Assembly (NCBI RefSeq): GCF_027111335.1
Contig: NZ_CP114288.1
Location: 1,302,001 to 1,366,000 of the forward strand
Direction of reading: 5' to 3'
Length of the DNA stretch: 64,000 nucleotides
From: Flavobacterium aquiphilum
GTDB lineage: Bacteria > Bacteroidota > Bacteroidia > Flavobacteriales > Flavobacteriaceae
The translations under genes and the position numbers were made by a program. The notes beneath the pieces are model-generated. The model searched no databases, was not told the origin of the DNA, and was given only the letters and a program-made list of their open reading frames with translations. Shown piece after piece: positions 18,599 to 27,457 of this stretch. How positions within the stretch are numbered: the first letter of the stretch is position 1; every line of letters starts with the position of its first letter.

Positions 18599-21055
18599 AT
18601 GAGAAAATTAATTACGGTAATTGTCCTTTTTGTGGCTCTTTTTCAAAGTTCTTCTTTGATGGCGCAAGATATTTTGAAGGGGAATGATTTGAGCACGGTG
18701 CGTGTGGATTATTTATCTGACGGAGATATTGCGAAAATAAAATCACAATTGCAAAGTAATAATGTGACAATTGATCAAGCGGAGTCTATGGTATTATCTA
18801 AAGGGATGAGTGCTACGGAATTTGCGAAATTGAAAAAGCGTTTGGCTCTACCAGAAACTGCTAAAGCTACTACAGATAAAAAACTGATTAAGAAAACGAC
18901 TAAGGATTCCGATTCTGAAGATCAAGAGGATGATAGTGAAGATGCAGTGCGAAAACAAGAAAAGATTGAAAATAAGAAAATTAAAGATGATTCTAATTCT
19001 CTTGTTTTTGGATCTGAATTGTTTGATAACCCTACTTTGAATTTTCAACCCAATTTGAAATTGGCGACTCCAGTTAATTATGTTTTGGGACCCGGGGATG
19101 AATTGCAAATCAGTGTCAACGGCGTTCAGGAGTTTAGCGATAATGTCCCTGTTTCTGTTGAAGGGAAAGTTACTATTCAATATGTAGGTCAGATTTCGGT
19201 ATCAGGAATGACTATCGAGGCAGCTACCCAAAAAATCAAGGGTGCTATTTCGAGAGTATATAGTACAGTTCGTTCCGGCCAGTCCCAGGTAGGGATTAGT
19301 TTAAGCCGCATCCGTACTATAAAAGTCACTATTATTGGAAGTAAGCAACCCGGGAATTACTCGATTTCTTCTTTAGCAACCGTTTACAATGCCTTGTTCT
19401 TGGGAGGAGGTCCAAGTAAGAATGGAAGTTACAGAAATATTGAGTTGATCAGAAATAACAAAGTATATAGAAATATCGACATCTATCATTTTTTAGTTAA
19501 AGGAGATCAATCTGATAATGTGGGGTTAAGAGATAACGATGTGATCCGGATTCCAGCTTATACGAACAGAGTGACCGTAGAAGGGGAGGTAAAACGTCCG
19601 GGTATTTTTGAGATGAAGAAGGGAGAGCATTTTTCAGATCTTTTGAATTTCGCTTCCGGATTTAATGAATTTGCCTATACCGCTTCGGTCAATGTTTTGC
19701 AAAAAACAGGGAAAGAACTTAAGGTTGCCGATATACATGCGGCTCAATATGGCAGTTATCTTCCTTTGAATGGAGATGTTTTTAGAGTTACCAAAATTTT
19801 GAACCGATTTGAAAATCGAATTGTTATTAACGGTGCCGTGTTCAGACCTGATACTTATTCTTTTCATCAAGGGATGCGCGTTTCGGAATTGGTTAAACAA
19901 GCTGAAGGGTTGAAAGAAGACGCTTATTTAAAAAGAGCAAGGATTATTCGTTTAAAAGAAGATTTGACTACTGAGATTGTTAATGTAGATTTAGGTAAAG
20001 CTATGTCGGGTGATTTTAATGCTGATTTGGCACTTAAAAAAGAAGATGTAGTGACGGTGTATTCTATTTTGGATTTCAAAGAAGAATATAAAGTGACGAT
20101 AGACGGTGAAGTTAAAAAACCGGATGTTTATGATTATCAGGAGAATTTGACTTTGAATGATTTAATTGTGGCTGCCGGTGGTTTGACAGGGTCAGCGTCT
20201 AAGCGAGTTGAAATCGCAAGAATGATCAAGGCGGAAAACATCGATGATACGAATCCTAATAAAGTTGAATTGTTTAATGTCGAGATTTCACCAGAATCGA
20301 ATGAACAAGCGACTAATTTTGAATTGAAGCCTTTTGATGTTGTTAATATCAGACGATTGGCAGTTATTGAGAAACCTGAGATGGTAACTGTATCCGGATC
20401 GATAGCTTATCCCGGGAAATATGTTTTGGCCAGTAAAAAGGAAAAGATATATGACGTTATTCAGAGAGCAGGAGGGTTAACCTCATTGGCCAGTTTGAAC
20501 GGGGTTAAAGTTAAAAGACCTATCAAAAAAGAACAAATTGAGAATTTAGAAAATATAAATCTGAATTTGGGTAAAAAAGACAGTATTCAAAATAAATTAA
20601 AAAAGAAATTCAAAGAAGATTTGAAGTATGCCACTATTCCTGTTGATTGGGAAAAAGTTGCCAGAAATCAAAATGGTAATGCAAATATAACTTTGCAGCC
20701 TGGAGATGAGATAGAGGTTTCGGCTTTCAATGAAACGGTTAAAGTTGCCGGAAATGTTCTTTTGACTTCGGAGATTCCTTATAGAAGAGGAAGTGGATTT
20801 AATCATTATATAGATGCTGTGGGTGGAATTGACGGAAAAGGCTGGAGAAATAAGGCTTATGTTATTTATCCGAATGGGGAAGCGGCCGTAAGTAAACATT
20901 TTTTATTTTTCAGATCCAGTCCAAGAGTTGAACCCGGTTCACAAATAATTGTTCCTGAAAAACCTGAGACAAAGAAAATGACGACTGGGGAGTGGGTTAG
21001 TATTGGGAGTGTGATTACGAGTTTGGCTTTGTTGATTGTTACGGCGTTTAAGTAG
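18599..21055 (+). CDS. SLBB-domain polysaccharide export protein
   Basis: This 818-residue protein has a cleavable signal (ending SSSLMAQD near residue 23) and an acidic/basic linker around residues 90-130 (DSDSEDQEDDSED). A Poly_export domain follows (NYVLGPGDELQISVNG, near 158), then several SLBB repeats recognised by TVEGEVKRPGIFEMKKGE, VINGAVFRPDTYSF, TIDGEVKKPDVYDY and TVSGSIAYPGKYVL. A C-terminal hydrophobic helix (IGSVITSLALLIVTAF) ends it. It is the large Wza-type outer-membrane channel of Bacteroidota. It is distinct from the small lipoprotein exporter at 5.9 kb and probably pairs with the Wzz-like protein at 22 kb. Confidence 0.9.
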   Translation: MRKLITVIVLFVALFQSSSLMAQDILKGNDLSTVRVDYLSDGDIAKIKSQLQSNNVTIDQAESMVLSKGMSATEFAKLKKRLALPETAKATTDKKLIKKTTKDSDSEDQEDDSEDAVRKQEKIENKKIKDDSNSLVFGSELFDNPTLNFQPNLKLATPVNYVLGPGDELQISVNGVQEFSDNVPVSVEGKVTIQYVGQISVSGMTIEAATQKIKGAISRVYSTVRSGQSQVGISLSRIRTIKVTIIGSKQPGNYSISSLATVYNALFLGGGPSKNGSYRNIELIRNNKVYRNIDIYHFLVKGDQSDNVGLRDNDVIRIPAYTNRVTVEGEVKRPGIFEMKKGEHFSDLLNFASGFNEFAYTASVNVLQKTGKELKVADIHAAQYGSYLPLNGDVFRVTKILNRFENRIVINGAVFRPDTYSFHQGMRVSELVKQAEGLKEDAYLKRARIIRLKEDLTTEIVNVDLGKAMSGDFNADLALKKEDVVTVYSILDFKEEYKVTIDGEVKKPDVYDYQENLTLNDLIVAAGGLTGSASKRVEIARMIKAENIDDTNPNKVELFNVEISPESNEQATNFELKPFDVVNIRRLAVIEKPEMVTVSGSIAYPGKYVLASKKEKIYDVIQRAGGLTSLASLNGVKVKRPIKKEQIENLENINLNLGKKDSIQNKLKKKFKEDLKYATIPVDWEKVARNQNGNANITLQPGDEIEVSAFNETVKVAGNVLLTSEIPYRRGSGFNHYIDAVGGIDGKGWRNKAYVIYPNGEAAVSKHFLFFRSSPRVEPGSQIIVPEKPETKKMTTGEWVSIGSVITSLALLIVTAFK

Positions 21056-21080
21056 TAGGCGATTGTGGGTTGTAGAGGGG

Positions 21081-21268
21081 TTTACTTTTTTCCTTGATGA
21101 AAAAAGTAACAAAAAAATCAATCCTGAATATTTTTACATCAAAAATTATCGGATAGATTTTCTCTATCGTACACCCAGCCGTTCGTGCCGGGCACTCACT
21201 CGGGGTGCACTCCCTACGGCCGGCGCGCAAATCCTTACCGTAATTTTTTGATGTAAAAATATAAGGGA
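21081..21268. repeat. Structured dispersed repeat, copy 2
   Basis: The head hairpin is ACTTTTTTCCTTGATGAAAAAAGT. Outer arms are 21131-21148 (TTTTTACATCAAAAATTA) and 21241-21259 (TAATTTTTTGATGTAAAAA), perfectly matched around the copy-specific ACATC/GATGT. Core stem GTACACCC (21169-21176) pairs with GGGGTGCAC (21202-21210). Confidence 0.75.
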
Positions 21269-21296
21269 GGTTATTGAAGATTATTCATTATCTGTT

Positions 21297-21412
21297 GTCT
21301 ATTGTGTCCCCAGCCGTTCTTGCAGGTTAGGGTATTCACTTGGATCTCCTTCCGGTCGATGTACAATCCTTACCGTGTTTTTTGAGGTAAAAATATAATG
21401 GCGGTTATGGAT
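21297..21412. repeat. Decayed second copy of the structured repeat
   Basis: It shows CCCCAGCCGTTCTTGC, then CAATCCTTACCGTG and AAAAATATAA in the family order, but the left arm is missing. The whole span 21056-21556 contains no gene; besides these repeats a CTCGAGGTGGCAGA unit lies near 21.45 kb. Confidence 0.5.
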
Positions 21413-21556
21413 TGTGGTTTATCGTCTATCGATTTCGATCAGGATGACTCGCTCGAGGTGGCAGATGGTATCAGTTTTTTGTTATTGCTTAACTGATTTC
21501 TGTTATGAGTTTTAAATTTTGGATTGATAGAATAGCTTTGATTTAATTTTTATTAT

Positions 21557-21982
21557 ATGAAAGTAGGAATAACTTTTAGTGCTTTTGATCTTTTTCATGC
21601 GGGGCATGTTAAAATGCTTGAAGAGGCAAAGTTACATTGCGATTATTTAATTGTAGGTCTGCAGACAGATCCTACACTCGATCGTCCAGAAAAAAATCAG
21701 CCGGCACAAACTGTCGTTGAGCGATACATACAATTGAAAGGCTGTAAGTTTGTAGATGAGATTGTTCCGTATGCAACAGAGCAGGATTTGGAAGATATAT
21801 TGCGCTCTTTTAAAATTGATGTACGGATTGTAGGTGATGAATATCGCGAACAGAATTTTACTGGAAGGATGTATTGCGAAGCAAAGGGAATTGAATTGTA
21901 TTTTAATACCAGGGATCATCGATTTTCCAGTTCAGGATTAAGAAGAGAAGTACATCAAAAAGAAATGGAAAAGATTAAATAA
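21557..21982 (+). CDS. Glycerol-3-phosphate cytidylyltransferase-like nucleotidyltransferase, copy 1
   Basis: This 141-residue protein is a cytidylyltransferase-fold enzyme. FSAFDLFHAGHVKMLEEAK carries the HxGH signature (HAGH), and the C-terminal DHRFSSSGLRR stands for the RTxGISTT-type motif. Such proteins activate glycerol-phosphate or related polyol-phosphates as CDP derivatives in cell-surface pathways. The substrate here is unknown. A paralogue at 23.3 kb differs at only about 15 of 140 residues, and the two copies flank the Wzz-like gene. Confidence 0.8.
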   Translation: MKVGITFSAFDLFHAGHVKMLEEAKLHCDYLIVGLQTDPTLDRPEKNQPAQTVVERYIQLKGCKFVDEIVPYATEQDLEDILRSFKIDVRIVGDEYREQNFTGRMYCEAKGIELYFNTRDHRFSSSGLRREVHQKEMEKIK

Positions 21983-22058
21983 TTAAGAGTAAAGATTAGA
22001 GAAAATAGGTAAGAAGCTGAATAATAAAATTTCAGCGATGAGAACTGAAAAAGGAATT

Positions 22059-23120
22059 ATGAACGAACAAAACCCTAACGACGAAATATCCTTAAAGGAA
22101 TTACTGGAAAAAACTAAGGAATGGTATGCTTATTTGCTGAGTCAATGGAAAATCATTGTATTGGCAGGAGTGATGGGGGCTGTTTTGGGGTTGGCTTATT
22201 CTTTTACAAAGAAACCAATTTATACGGCAACCTTAACCTTTGCATTGGAAGATGAGAAAGGTAGTGGTGGAGGTCTGGGGTCATTAGCCAGTTCGTTTGG
22301 GATTGATCTTGGGGGCGGTGGCGGAAGTATATTTACCGGTTCCAATTTGACCGAATTGTTCAAGTCCCGTACAATGGTGGAGCAAACTTTGATGACTCCA
22401 GTTACCGTAAACGGGAAAGTTATTTCGCTGGCTGAAATGTATATTCAAAATAATAAGTGGAGAGAAAAATGGAGCGATAATCCTAAATTCAAAAATATTC
22501 AATTTTTGCCCGGTACTAAGCGTAAGTATTTTACACGGGTACATGACAGTATTTTGGGAGTGATTTATCAGGATTTGTCCAAGACTTCATTATCAGTTGC
22601 GCAAAAAGATAAAAAGATAGCGATTATATCGATGGATGTCTCTTCAAATGATGAATTGTTTTCCCTTCGATTTTGTGAAGCGCTAGCGAGGCAAGTTGGT
22701 AAATTTTATGTAGATACCAAAAGCAAAAAGGCCCGCATGAACATGGAAATTTTAGAACACCAGGTTGATTCTATCCGTGCTGAATTGAACGGTGCTATTA
22801 CGGGTGTGGCGGTTGCAAACGATAATACTTTTAATTTGAATCCTGCGCTCAATGTTCGACGAACCCCTTCTGCTAGGAGACAGGTAGATGTTCAGGCTAA
22901 CACTGCTATCTTGACTGAATTGGTGAAGCAGGCTGAATTGGCAAAAGTGACTTTGCGAAAAGAAACTCCTTTGATTCAGGTTATAGATCGACCTATATTG
23001 CCTTTGAAAGTTGAGAAATGGGGGAAAGTGATGGGAGTGTTAATTGGTACAATATTAATGTTTTTTTTCACTGTATTTTATTTGATTATTAGACGATTTT
23101 TAAAGGGGATTCATGGATAA
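22059..23120 (+). CDS. Wzz/chain-length determinant family protein
   Basis: This protein of 353 residues has an N-terminal cytoplasmic part (SLKELLEKTKEWYAYL) and a first membrane segment (KIIVLAGVMGAVLGLAYSF). A Gly-rich periplasmic segment follows (residues about 70-95), then an alpha-helical region (MNMEILEHQVDSIRAELN) and a second membrane segment (VLIGTILMFFFTVFYLIIRRF). It lacks a kinase domain, so it is a Wzz-type co-polymerase, not a Wzc. It probably pairs with the SLBB channel upstream. An in-frame ATG at 22038 exists; 22059 is preferred because AAAGGA lies just before it. Confidence 0.85.
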   Translation: MNEQNPNDEISLKELLEKTKEWYAYLLSQWKIIVLAGVMGAVLGLAYSFTKKPIYTATLTFALEDEKGSGGGLGSLASSFGIDLGGGGGSIFTGSNLTELFKSRTMVEQTLMTPVTVNGKVISLAEMYIQNNKWREKWSDNPKFKNIQFLPGTKRKYFTRVHDSILGVIYQDLSKTSLSVAQKDKKIAIISMDVSSNDELFSLRFCEALARQVGKFYVDTKSKKARMNMEILEHQVDSIRAELNGAITGVAVANDNTFNLNPALNVRRTPSARRQVDVQANTAILTELVKQAELAKVTLRKETPLIQVIDRPILPLKVEKWGKVMGVLIGTILMFFFTVFYLIIRRFLKGIHG

Positions 23121-23254
23121 CTAAGATTAAGGTTTAAAATTTATTTGTTTATTAGGCGGTTGGATTTAATAATAATATGTTTTTATTACTAATTGTGATT
23201 CCAAATAGAGTCCTGAAGCTACTTTTATTGCCATAATTTATAACTGAAATATTA

Positions 23255-23677
23255 ATGAGAATAGGAATAACTTTTAGTGCTTTTGATTTATTTCATGCAG
23301 GTCATGTAAAAATGTTGGAAGAAGCAAAACGACAATGCGAATATTTGATCGTTGGTATACAAACGGATCCCACAATAGATAGACCAGAAAAGAATAGACC
23401 TGTACAAACTGTGGTAGAGCGTTATATACAACTGAAAGGTTGTAAGTTTGTAGATGAAATAGTGCCATATGCAACAGAGCAGGATTTAGAAGATATTTTG
23501 AGAGCTTTTAAGATTGATGTGCGAATTGTTGGAGATGAATACCGGGAGAAAGATTTTACAGGTCGTATGTATTGCGAAGCAAAAGGGATTGAATTGTATT
23601 TTAACACGCGTGACCATAGGTTTTCGAGTTCTGGATTGAGAAGAGAAGTGCATCGAAAAGAAATTGAAAAAAGTTAA
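23255..23677 (+). CDS. Glycerol-3-phosphate cytidylyltransferase-like nucleotidyltransferase, copy 2
   Basis: This 140-residue paralogue of the gene at 21.6 kb has the same HAGH signature and RFSSSGLRR end. The proteins are about 89 percent identical by eye, while many third codon positions differ, so the duplication is not recent and both copies look conserved for function. It is the first gene of the compact central block, with 28 bases to the next gene. Its CDP product could be a substrate for one of the glycosyltransferases or for polymer decoration; this is inference. Confidence 0.8.
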   Translation: MRIGITFSAFDLFHAGHVKMLEEAKRQCEYLIVGIQTDPTIDRPEKNRPVQTVVERYIQLKGCKFVDEIVPYATEQDLEDILRAFKIDVRIVGDEYREKDFTGRMYCEAKGIELYFNTRDHRFSSSGLRREVHRKEIEKS

Positions 23678-23705
23678 AACTTTTTAAATTAATTAAAAGT
23701 AGATA

Positions 23706-24110
23706 ATGAAACCAAATATTATTAATTTTCCTAAAATACAAGATCCAAGAGGGAATCTTACGTTTTTACAACATTCAAACCAAATTCCATTTGAAATAAA
23801 AAGATGTTTTTGGACGTACGATGTGCCTGGCGGTGAAATAAGGGGAGGGCATGCGTATAAAAATCAAAAGGAGATTATTATAGCTCTAAGTGGAAGTTTT
23901 GATGTTATAATAACAAATCTGGATGGGAGTGTTGAAAAGTACTCTTTGAATAGAAGTTATTATGGCTTATATTTACCTGCCAAAACATGGAGACATATAG
24001 AAAATTTTTCAACAAATTCTCTAGCTTTACATGTTTCTAGTGAATTTTTTTCTACAGAAGATTATATTAGAGAGTTTGAGGAGTTTAAAAATGTTATAGA
24101 TGCAGAGTAG
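23706..24110 (+). CDS. FdtA-like dTDP-sugar 3,4-ketoisomerase, first copy (altered active site)
   Basis: This 134-residue cupin resembles dTDP-4-keto-6-deoxyglucose 3,4-ketoisomerases (FdtA/QdtA), with IKRCFWTYDVPGGEIRGGHAYK in the catalytic region. Family members carry HAHK there (His49 and His51 in the thermophilic FdtA numbering that I recall). Here it reads His49-Ala-Tyr51, so the second catalytic histidine is replaced. It overlaps the next ketoisomerase gene by 11 bases. It may be a structural partner, a diverged epimerase, or active through the remaining histidine. Confidence 0.72.
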   Translation: MKPNIINFPKIQDPRGNLTFLQHSNQIPFEIKRCFWTYDVPGGEIRGGHAYKNQKEIIIALSGSFDVIITNLDGSVEKYSLNRSYYGLYLPAKTWRHIENFSTNSLALHVSSEFFSTEDYIREFEEFKNVIDAE

Positions 24111-24516
24111 AAGTACTGTTTTTGAATGTAACCTATTACATTTACATCAAATTGGCGATAGAAATGGACATATTACAGCTGTGAATAATAATAGTGAGGT
24201 CCCTTTTGCTGTAAAAAGGATTTTTTATTTGTATGATATTCCTGGTGGAGAATCAAGAGGGGCGCATGCTCATAAGGAATGTCATCAATTTTTGGTAGCG
24301 GCAAGCGGTAGTTTTGAAGTTCTATTGGATGATGGACAAACAAAAAGGCAAGTTATGCTAAATAGGCCAGATTTGGGTCTGCATATACCACCAGGCATAT
24401 GGGCTTCAGAAATTAATTTTTCGAGTGGTTCTATTTGCTTAGTACTTGCTTCACATGAGTATGATGAGGGGGATTATATTAGGGATTATGAAGCATATTT
24501 AAAGTATACATTATGA
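24100..24516 (+). CDS. dTDP-4-keto-6-deoxyhexose 3,4-ketoisomerase
   Basis: This 138-residue cupin of the FdtA/QdtA family has the intact motif GGESRGAHAHKECHQF (His56, His58), and IPPGIWASEINFSSGS downstream. It shifts the keto group of dTDP-4-keto-6-deoxyglucose from C4 to C3, the substrate for the aminotransferase at 29.8 kb. Which C4 epimer is formed (Fuc3N or Qui3N series) cannot be read reliably. It overlaps the preceding gene by 11 bases and the next by 4, showing translational coupling. Confidence 0.82.
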   Translation: MQSRSTVFECNLLHLHQIGDRNGHITAVNNNSEVPFAVKRIFYLYDIPGGESRGAHAHKECHQFLVAASGSFEVLLDDGQTKRQVMLNRPDLGLHIPPGIWASEINFSSGSICLVLASHEYDEGDYIRDYEAYLKYTL

Positions 24517-25049
24517 TTGAAAAAGAGTTTGTTTTAAAAAAATACGGTTTGACTACTAGATTAGTGACTGAGAAGGATGCTGAATTTATTGTGAAATTGC
24601 GGAGCGATGAAAAGTTAAGTCTTTTTTTAAATAAAACAAATTCCAATATAGATGAACAAGAAAAATGGATTAAACAATATAAGATTCGTGAATCTAGAGG
24701 TGAAGAATACTATTTTGTGTTTTTAAATGAAGATTTGCCAATAGGGCTTTGTCGTTTATACAAATTTGAGCCCTTGTCGTTTACTATTGGGAGTTGGATA
24801 TTTTCTAGTGATGCGCCAAAAGGAACTGCACTTTTGGGGGATATTATTACGAGAGAAATTGGATTTGATTTATTTCCGCAAAAAAAGTTGAAATTTGATG
24901 TAAGAAAAGGTAATAGAAATGTTTTAAAGTATCAGCATATGTTTAAGCCTAAGGTTGTTGATGAAGATGCTGAAAATTTTTACTTCGAATTACATAAAGT
25001 AGATTTTGAAAAATATAAAGTCAAATTTTTAAGAATGTTAACGAATTAA
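24513..25049 (+). CDS. GNAT-family N-acyltransferase
   Basis: This 178-residue protein of RimJ/RimL-like GNAT type starts with TTRLVTEKDAEFIVKLRSDE. It has the central PIGLCRLYKF beta-strand and a C-terminal part with VRKGNRNVLKYQHMF, the usual helix after the CoA loop. It is placed between the ketoisomerase and the acyl carrier protein. It is the best candidate for the enzyme that acylates the 3-amino sugar, perhaps with an ACP-bound acyl group instead of acetyl-CoA. The substrate is inferred only from position. No QdtC/FdtC-type hexapeptide acetyltransferase was seen in the locus. Confidence 0.7.
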   Translation: MIEKEFVLKKYGLTTRLVTEKDAEFIVKLRSDEKLSLFLNKTNSNIDEQEKWIKQYKIRESRGEEYYFVFLNEDLPIGLCRLYKFEPLSFTIGSWIFSSDAPKGTALLGDIITREIGFDLFPQKKLKFDVRKGNRNVLKYQHMFKPKVVDEDAENFYFELHKVDFEKYKVKFLRMLTN

Positions 25050-25053
25050 AATT

Positions 25054-25293
25054 ATGAATAATATAGAAAAGTATAGTGCTATTTTTTGTGAAGCATTGGA
25101 AGTTGAAAATAAAGATCTTGAAGGTCTTAAATATCAAGATGTAATAGGTTGGGATTCAATTGGGCATATGAATTTAATTTCAGAATTAGAGGAAGGCTTT
25201 GATATTATGTTGGAAACAGATGATATTGTTGACTTTTCTTCATTCGAAAAAGGTATGGAGATATTAAAGGAGAAATATGGGATTCAGTTCTAG
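25054..25293 (+). CDS. Dedicated acyl carrier protein
   Basis: This 79-residue acidic protein has the phosphopantetheine site Ser35 in GWDSIGHMNLISELEE, followed by the ACP helix with DTDDIVDF. It lies 4 bases after the acyltransferase and overlaps the SDR gene by 17 bases. It is too divergent to be the housekeeping AcpP and is probably a carrier specific to this locus. It needs a phosphopantetheinyl transferase encoded elsewhere. Confidence 0.88.
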   Translation: MNNIEKYSAIFCEALEVENKDLEGLKYQDVIGWDSIGHMNLISELEEGFDIMLETDDIVDFSSFEKGMEILKEKYGIQF

Positions 25294-26017
25294 ATTGCTT
25301 AGTGGAAAAGTAGCGTTGGTTACTGGTGCTGGAAAAGGTATAGGTAAGGCCATTGTTGAAAATTTTCTTGAAGAGGGTGCAAAAGTATACGCTGTTACCA
25401 GAACAATAAATAGTCTTTCAGAATACTCTAGTAATGAATTGCTGATTCCATGTTATTTAGATGTGACTGATCAAGGGGCAGTCAAAGAATTATTTATAAA
25501 AATTAAGAAGGAAGAGAATAAACTTGATATCCTTGTTAATAATGCTGGAGTAATGCAGGATTCCTTACTAGGAATGATTACAGAAAAGCAAATTCAAGAA
25601 ACTTTTTCAGTTAACGTTTTTGCTGTTATTAATTTTATGCAGTATGCCAGTAAATTAATGAAAAAATCAGAAAGCGGCTCCATAATTAATATTTCTTCAG
25701 TTATGGGTATCCATGGTAATCGAGGGCAATTAGTTTATTCTGCGAGTAAAGGAGCTATAAATTCTTTGACAAAATCTGCTTCAAAAGAATTAAGTATGTA
25801 TTCTATTCGAGTTAATGCAGTGGCGCCTGGAGTAATTGAAACAGAGTTGATTAAAAATATATCGGATGTTATAATGGAAAAAAAAATCTCTCAAATTGGT
25901 ATGGGTAGAATGGGGAGTCCTTCAGAAGTGGCCGATACTGTTGTTTTTCTTGCTTCCGATTTATCGAAATATGTAAGTGGACAAATTATCGGTATAGATG
26001 GTTCAATGTCTTTTTAA
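25277..26017 (+). CDS. FabG-like short-chain dehydrogenase/reductase
   Basis: This 246-residue classical SDR has the TGAGKGIG cofactor loop, NNAG, the Ser in NISSVMG, and the catalytic YSASK (Tyr154, Lys158). It ends with the SGQIIGIDGSMSF typical of 3-oxoacyl-ACP reductases. It overlaps the carrier gene, so an acyl-ACP substrate is likely, for example reduction of a 3-oxoacyl-ACP to a 3-hydroxyacyl-ACP. A sugar substrate cannot be excluded. Confidence 0.82.
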   Translation: MGFSSRLLSGKVALVTGAGKGIGKAIVENFLEEGAKVYAVTRTINSLSEYSSNELLIPCYLDVTDQGAVKELFIKIKKEENKLDILVNNAGVMQDSLLGMITEKQIQETFSVNVFAVINFMQYASKLMKKSESGSIINISSVMGIHGNRGQLVYSASKGAINSLTKSASKELSMYSIRVNAVAPGVIETELIKNISDVIMEKKISQIGMGRMGSPSEVADTVVFLASDLSKYVSGQIIGIDGSMSF

Positions 26018-26027
26018 AATTTAATTA

Positions 26028-27419
26028 ATGACTTCAAATTTTTTTGATAAAAGTATAGCAATTGATGATTCGGGTAATCATTTAATTAATTCTGATTTGG
26101 ATTATCTTAATGAGAAATTCAAAGGTATAATTGGAGAAAGGAAATTATTGTTTTCGTTATCCAATAACACCATAGGATCTTTGTGTGGGTATCTTTCTTT
26201 TTATCATACTAAAAATGTTCCATTATTATTAGATGCGACGATTGATCTTCAATTGTTTAAAGAATTGATGGAAAAATATAAACCTAATTTTTTATGGGTT
26301 CCTGCTAAAAGAGATGATATAATTTCTAAATATGATGCTGTCTTTGAAAAATATGGTTTTGTTTTATTGCGAACTTCTTTTGGGATAAAACATAAATTAT
26401 TTCCTGAATTGGCATTACTACTTACAACTTCTGGTTCAACAGGAAGTCCTAAATTAGTTAGGGTTACATATAAAAATATTATATCTAATGCTAACTCAAT
26501 TGGCGAATATTTAGGAATAACGCAGGACGAAAAACCAATAACTTCCCTTCCAATGTATTATTCGTTCGGATTATCTGTTATCAATAGTCATATTTTAAAG
26601 GGAGCTACCATTTTACTAACTAATCGTAGTATTATGGAAAAAGAATTTTGGCAATTTTTAAATGATCATCAAGCCACTTCTTTAGCAGGAGTTCCTTTTA
26701 CTTATAAAGTTTTAAAAAAATTGCGATTTTTTAAAATGGAACTGCCATCCCTTAAGACATTATTACAAGCTGGAGGCAAACTTTCAGAAGATTTAGTTTT
26801 TGAATTTGCGAATTATTGTAAAAGTAGAAATAAAAAATTTTTTGTAATGTATGGCCAAACAGAGGCTACTGCAAGAATGAGTTATCTACCTAGTGAAAGT
26901 GTCTTAGATAATATTTCCAGTATTGGTATTCCAATACCAGATGGAGAATTTCAGATAGTTGATGAAAATGGAAAGAATGTTGATAAAGCAAACGTTTTAG
27001 GAGAGTTGGTTTATAAAGGAGATAATGTTACTCTTGGTTATGCTGAATCTTATGATGATTTATCAAAAGGAGATGAAAATAAGGGTGTGCTTTTTACAGG
27101 TGATTTGGCCAAGCGAGATGGGCACGGCTTTTATCATATAGTAGGAAGAAAAAAAAGATTCATCAAAATTTTTGGTAATAGAATTAATCTTGATGAAGTG
27201 GAGCAATTAATTAAAACTATTGTTGATGACGTGGCTTGCGTAGGAGAAGATGATAATATGATTATATATACAACGCATAAAAACTACGCTCAGGAGATAA
27301 GAAGTTTTATCTCTTTAAAAACAGGATTAAATCATAGTGCTTTTTTAGTTAAAGAAATTGACGAGATACCGTTAAACTCCTCAGGCAAAATTCTTTATTC
27401 CGCTCTCACTTTAAATTAA
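26028..27419 (+). CDS. AMP-forming acyl-ACP/CoA ligase
   Basis: This 463-residue ANL-superfamily adenylate-forming enzyme has the P-loop TSGSTGSPK (around residues 134-142), MYGQTEATARM (A5), FTGDLAKRD (A7), GRKKRFIKIFGNRI (A8) and the A10 lysine Lys454 in LNSSGKIL. It activates a carboxylic acid as acyl-AMP and probably loads the neighbouring carrier protein. The substrate is unknown. It is one of two adenylate-forming enzymes in this module, the other being the LuxE-like protein downstream. Confidence 0.85.
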   Translation: MTSNFFDKSIAIDDSGNHLINSDLDYLNEKFKGIIGERKLLFSLSNNTIGSLCGYLSFYHTKNVPLLLDATIDLQLFKELMEKYKPNFLWVPAKRDDIISKYDAVFEKYGFVLLRTSFGIKHKLFPELALLLTTSGSTGSPKLVRVTYKNIISNANSIGEYLGITQDEKPITSLPMYYSFGLSVINSHILKGATILLTNRSIMEKEFWQFLNDHQATSLAGVPFTYKVLKKLRFFKMELPSLKTLLQAGGKLSEDLVFEFANYCKSRNKKFFVMYGQTEATARMSYLPSESVLDNISSIGIPIPDGEFQIVDENGKNVDKANVLGELVYKGDNVTLGYAESYDDLSKGDENKGVLFTGDLAKRDGHGFYHIVGRKKRFIKIFGNRINLDEVEQLIKTIVDDVACVGEDDNMIIYTTHKNYAQEIRSFISLKTGLNHSAFLVKEIDEIPLNSSGKILYSALTLN

Positions 27420-27457
27420 AGAGCTAAATGTTATTTCAATTTTAAGCTAGATTCATT

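Noticed and set aside
21036..21251. Small open frames crossing the structured repeats (for example around 21.1 kb and 42.3-42.5 kb)
   Set aside because: They run through inverted-repeat DNA, differ in frame between copies and have no ribosome site or protein-like composition. They are by-products of the repeat sequence.
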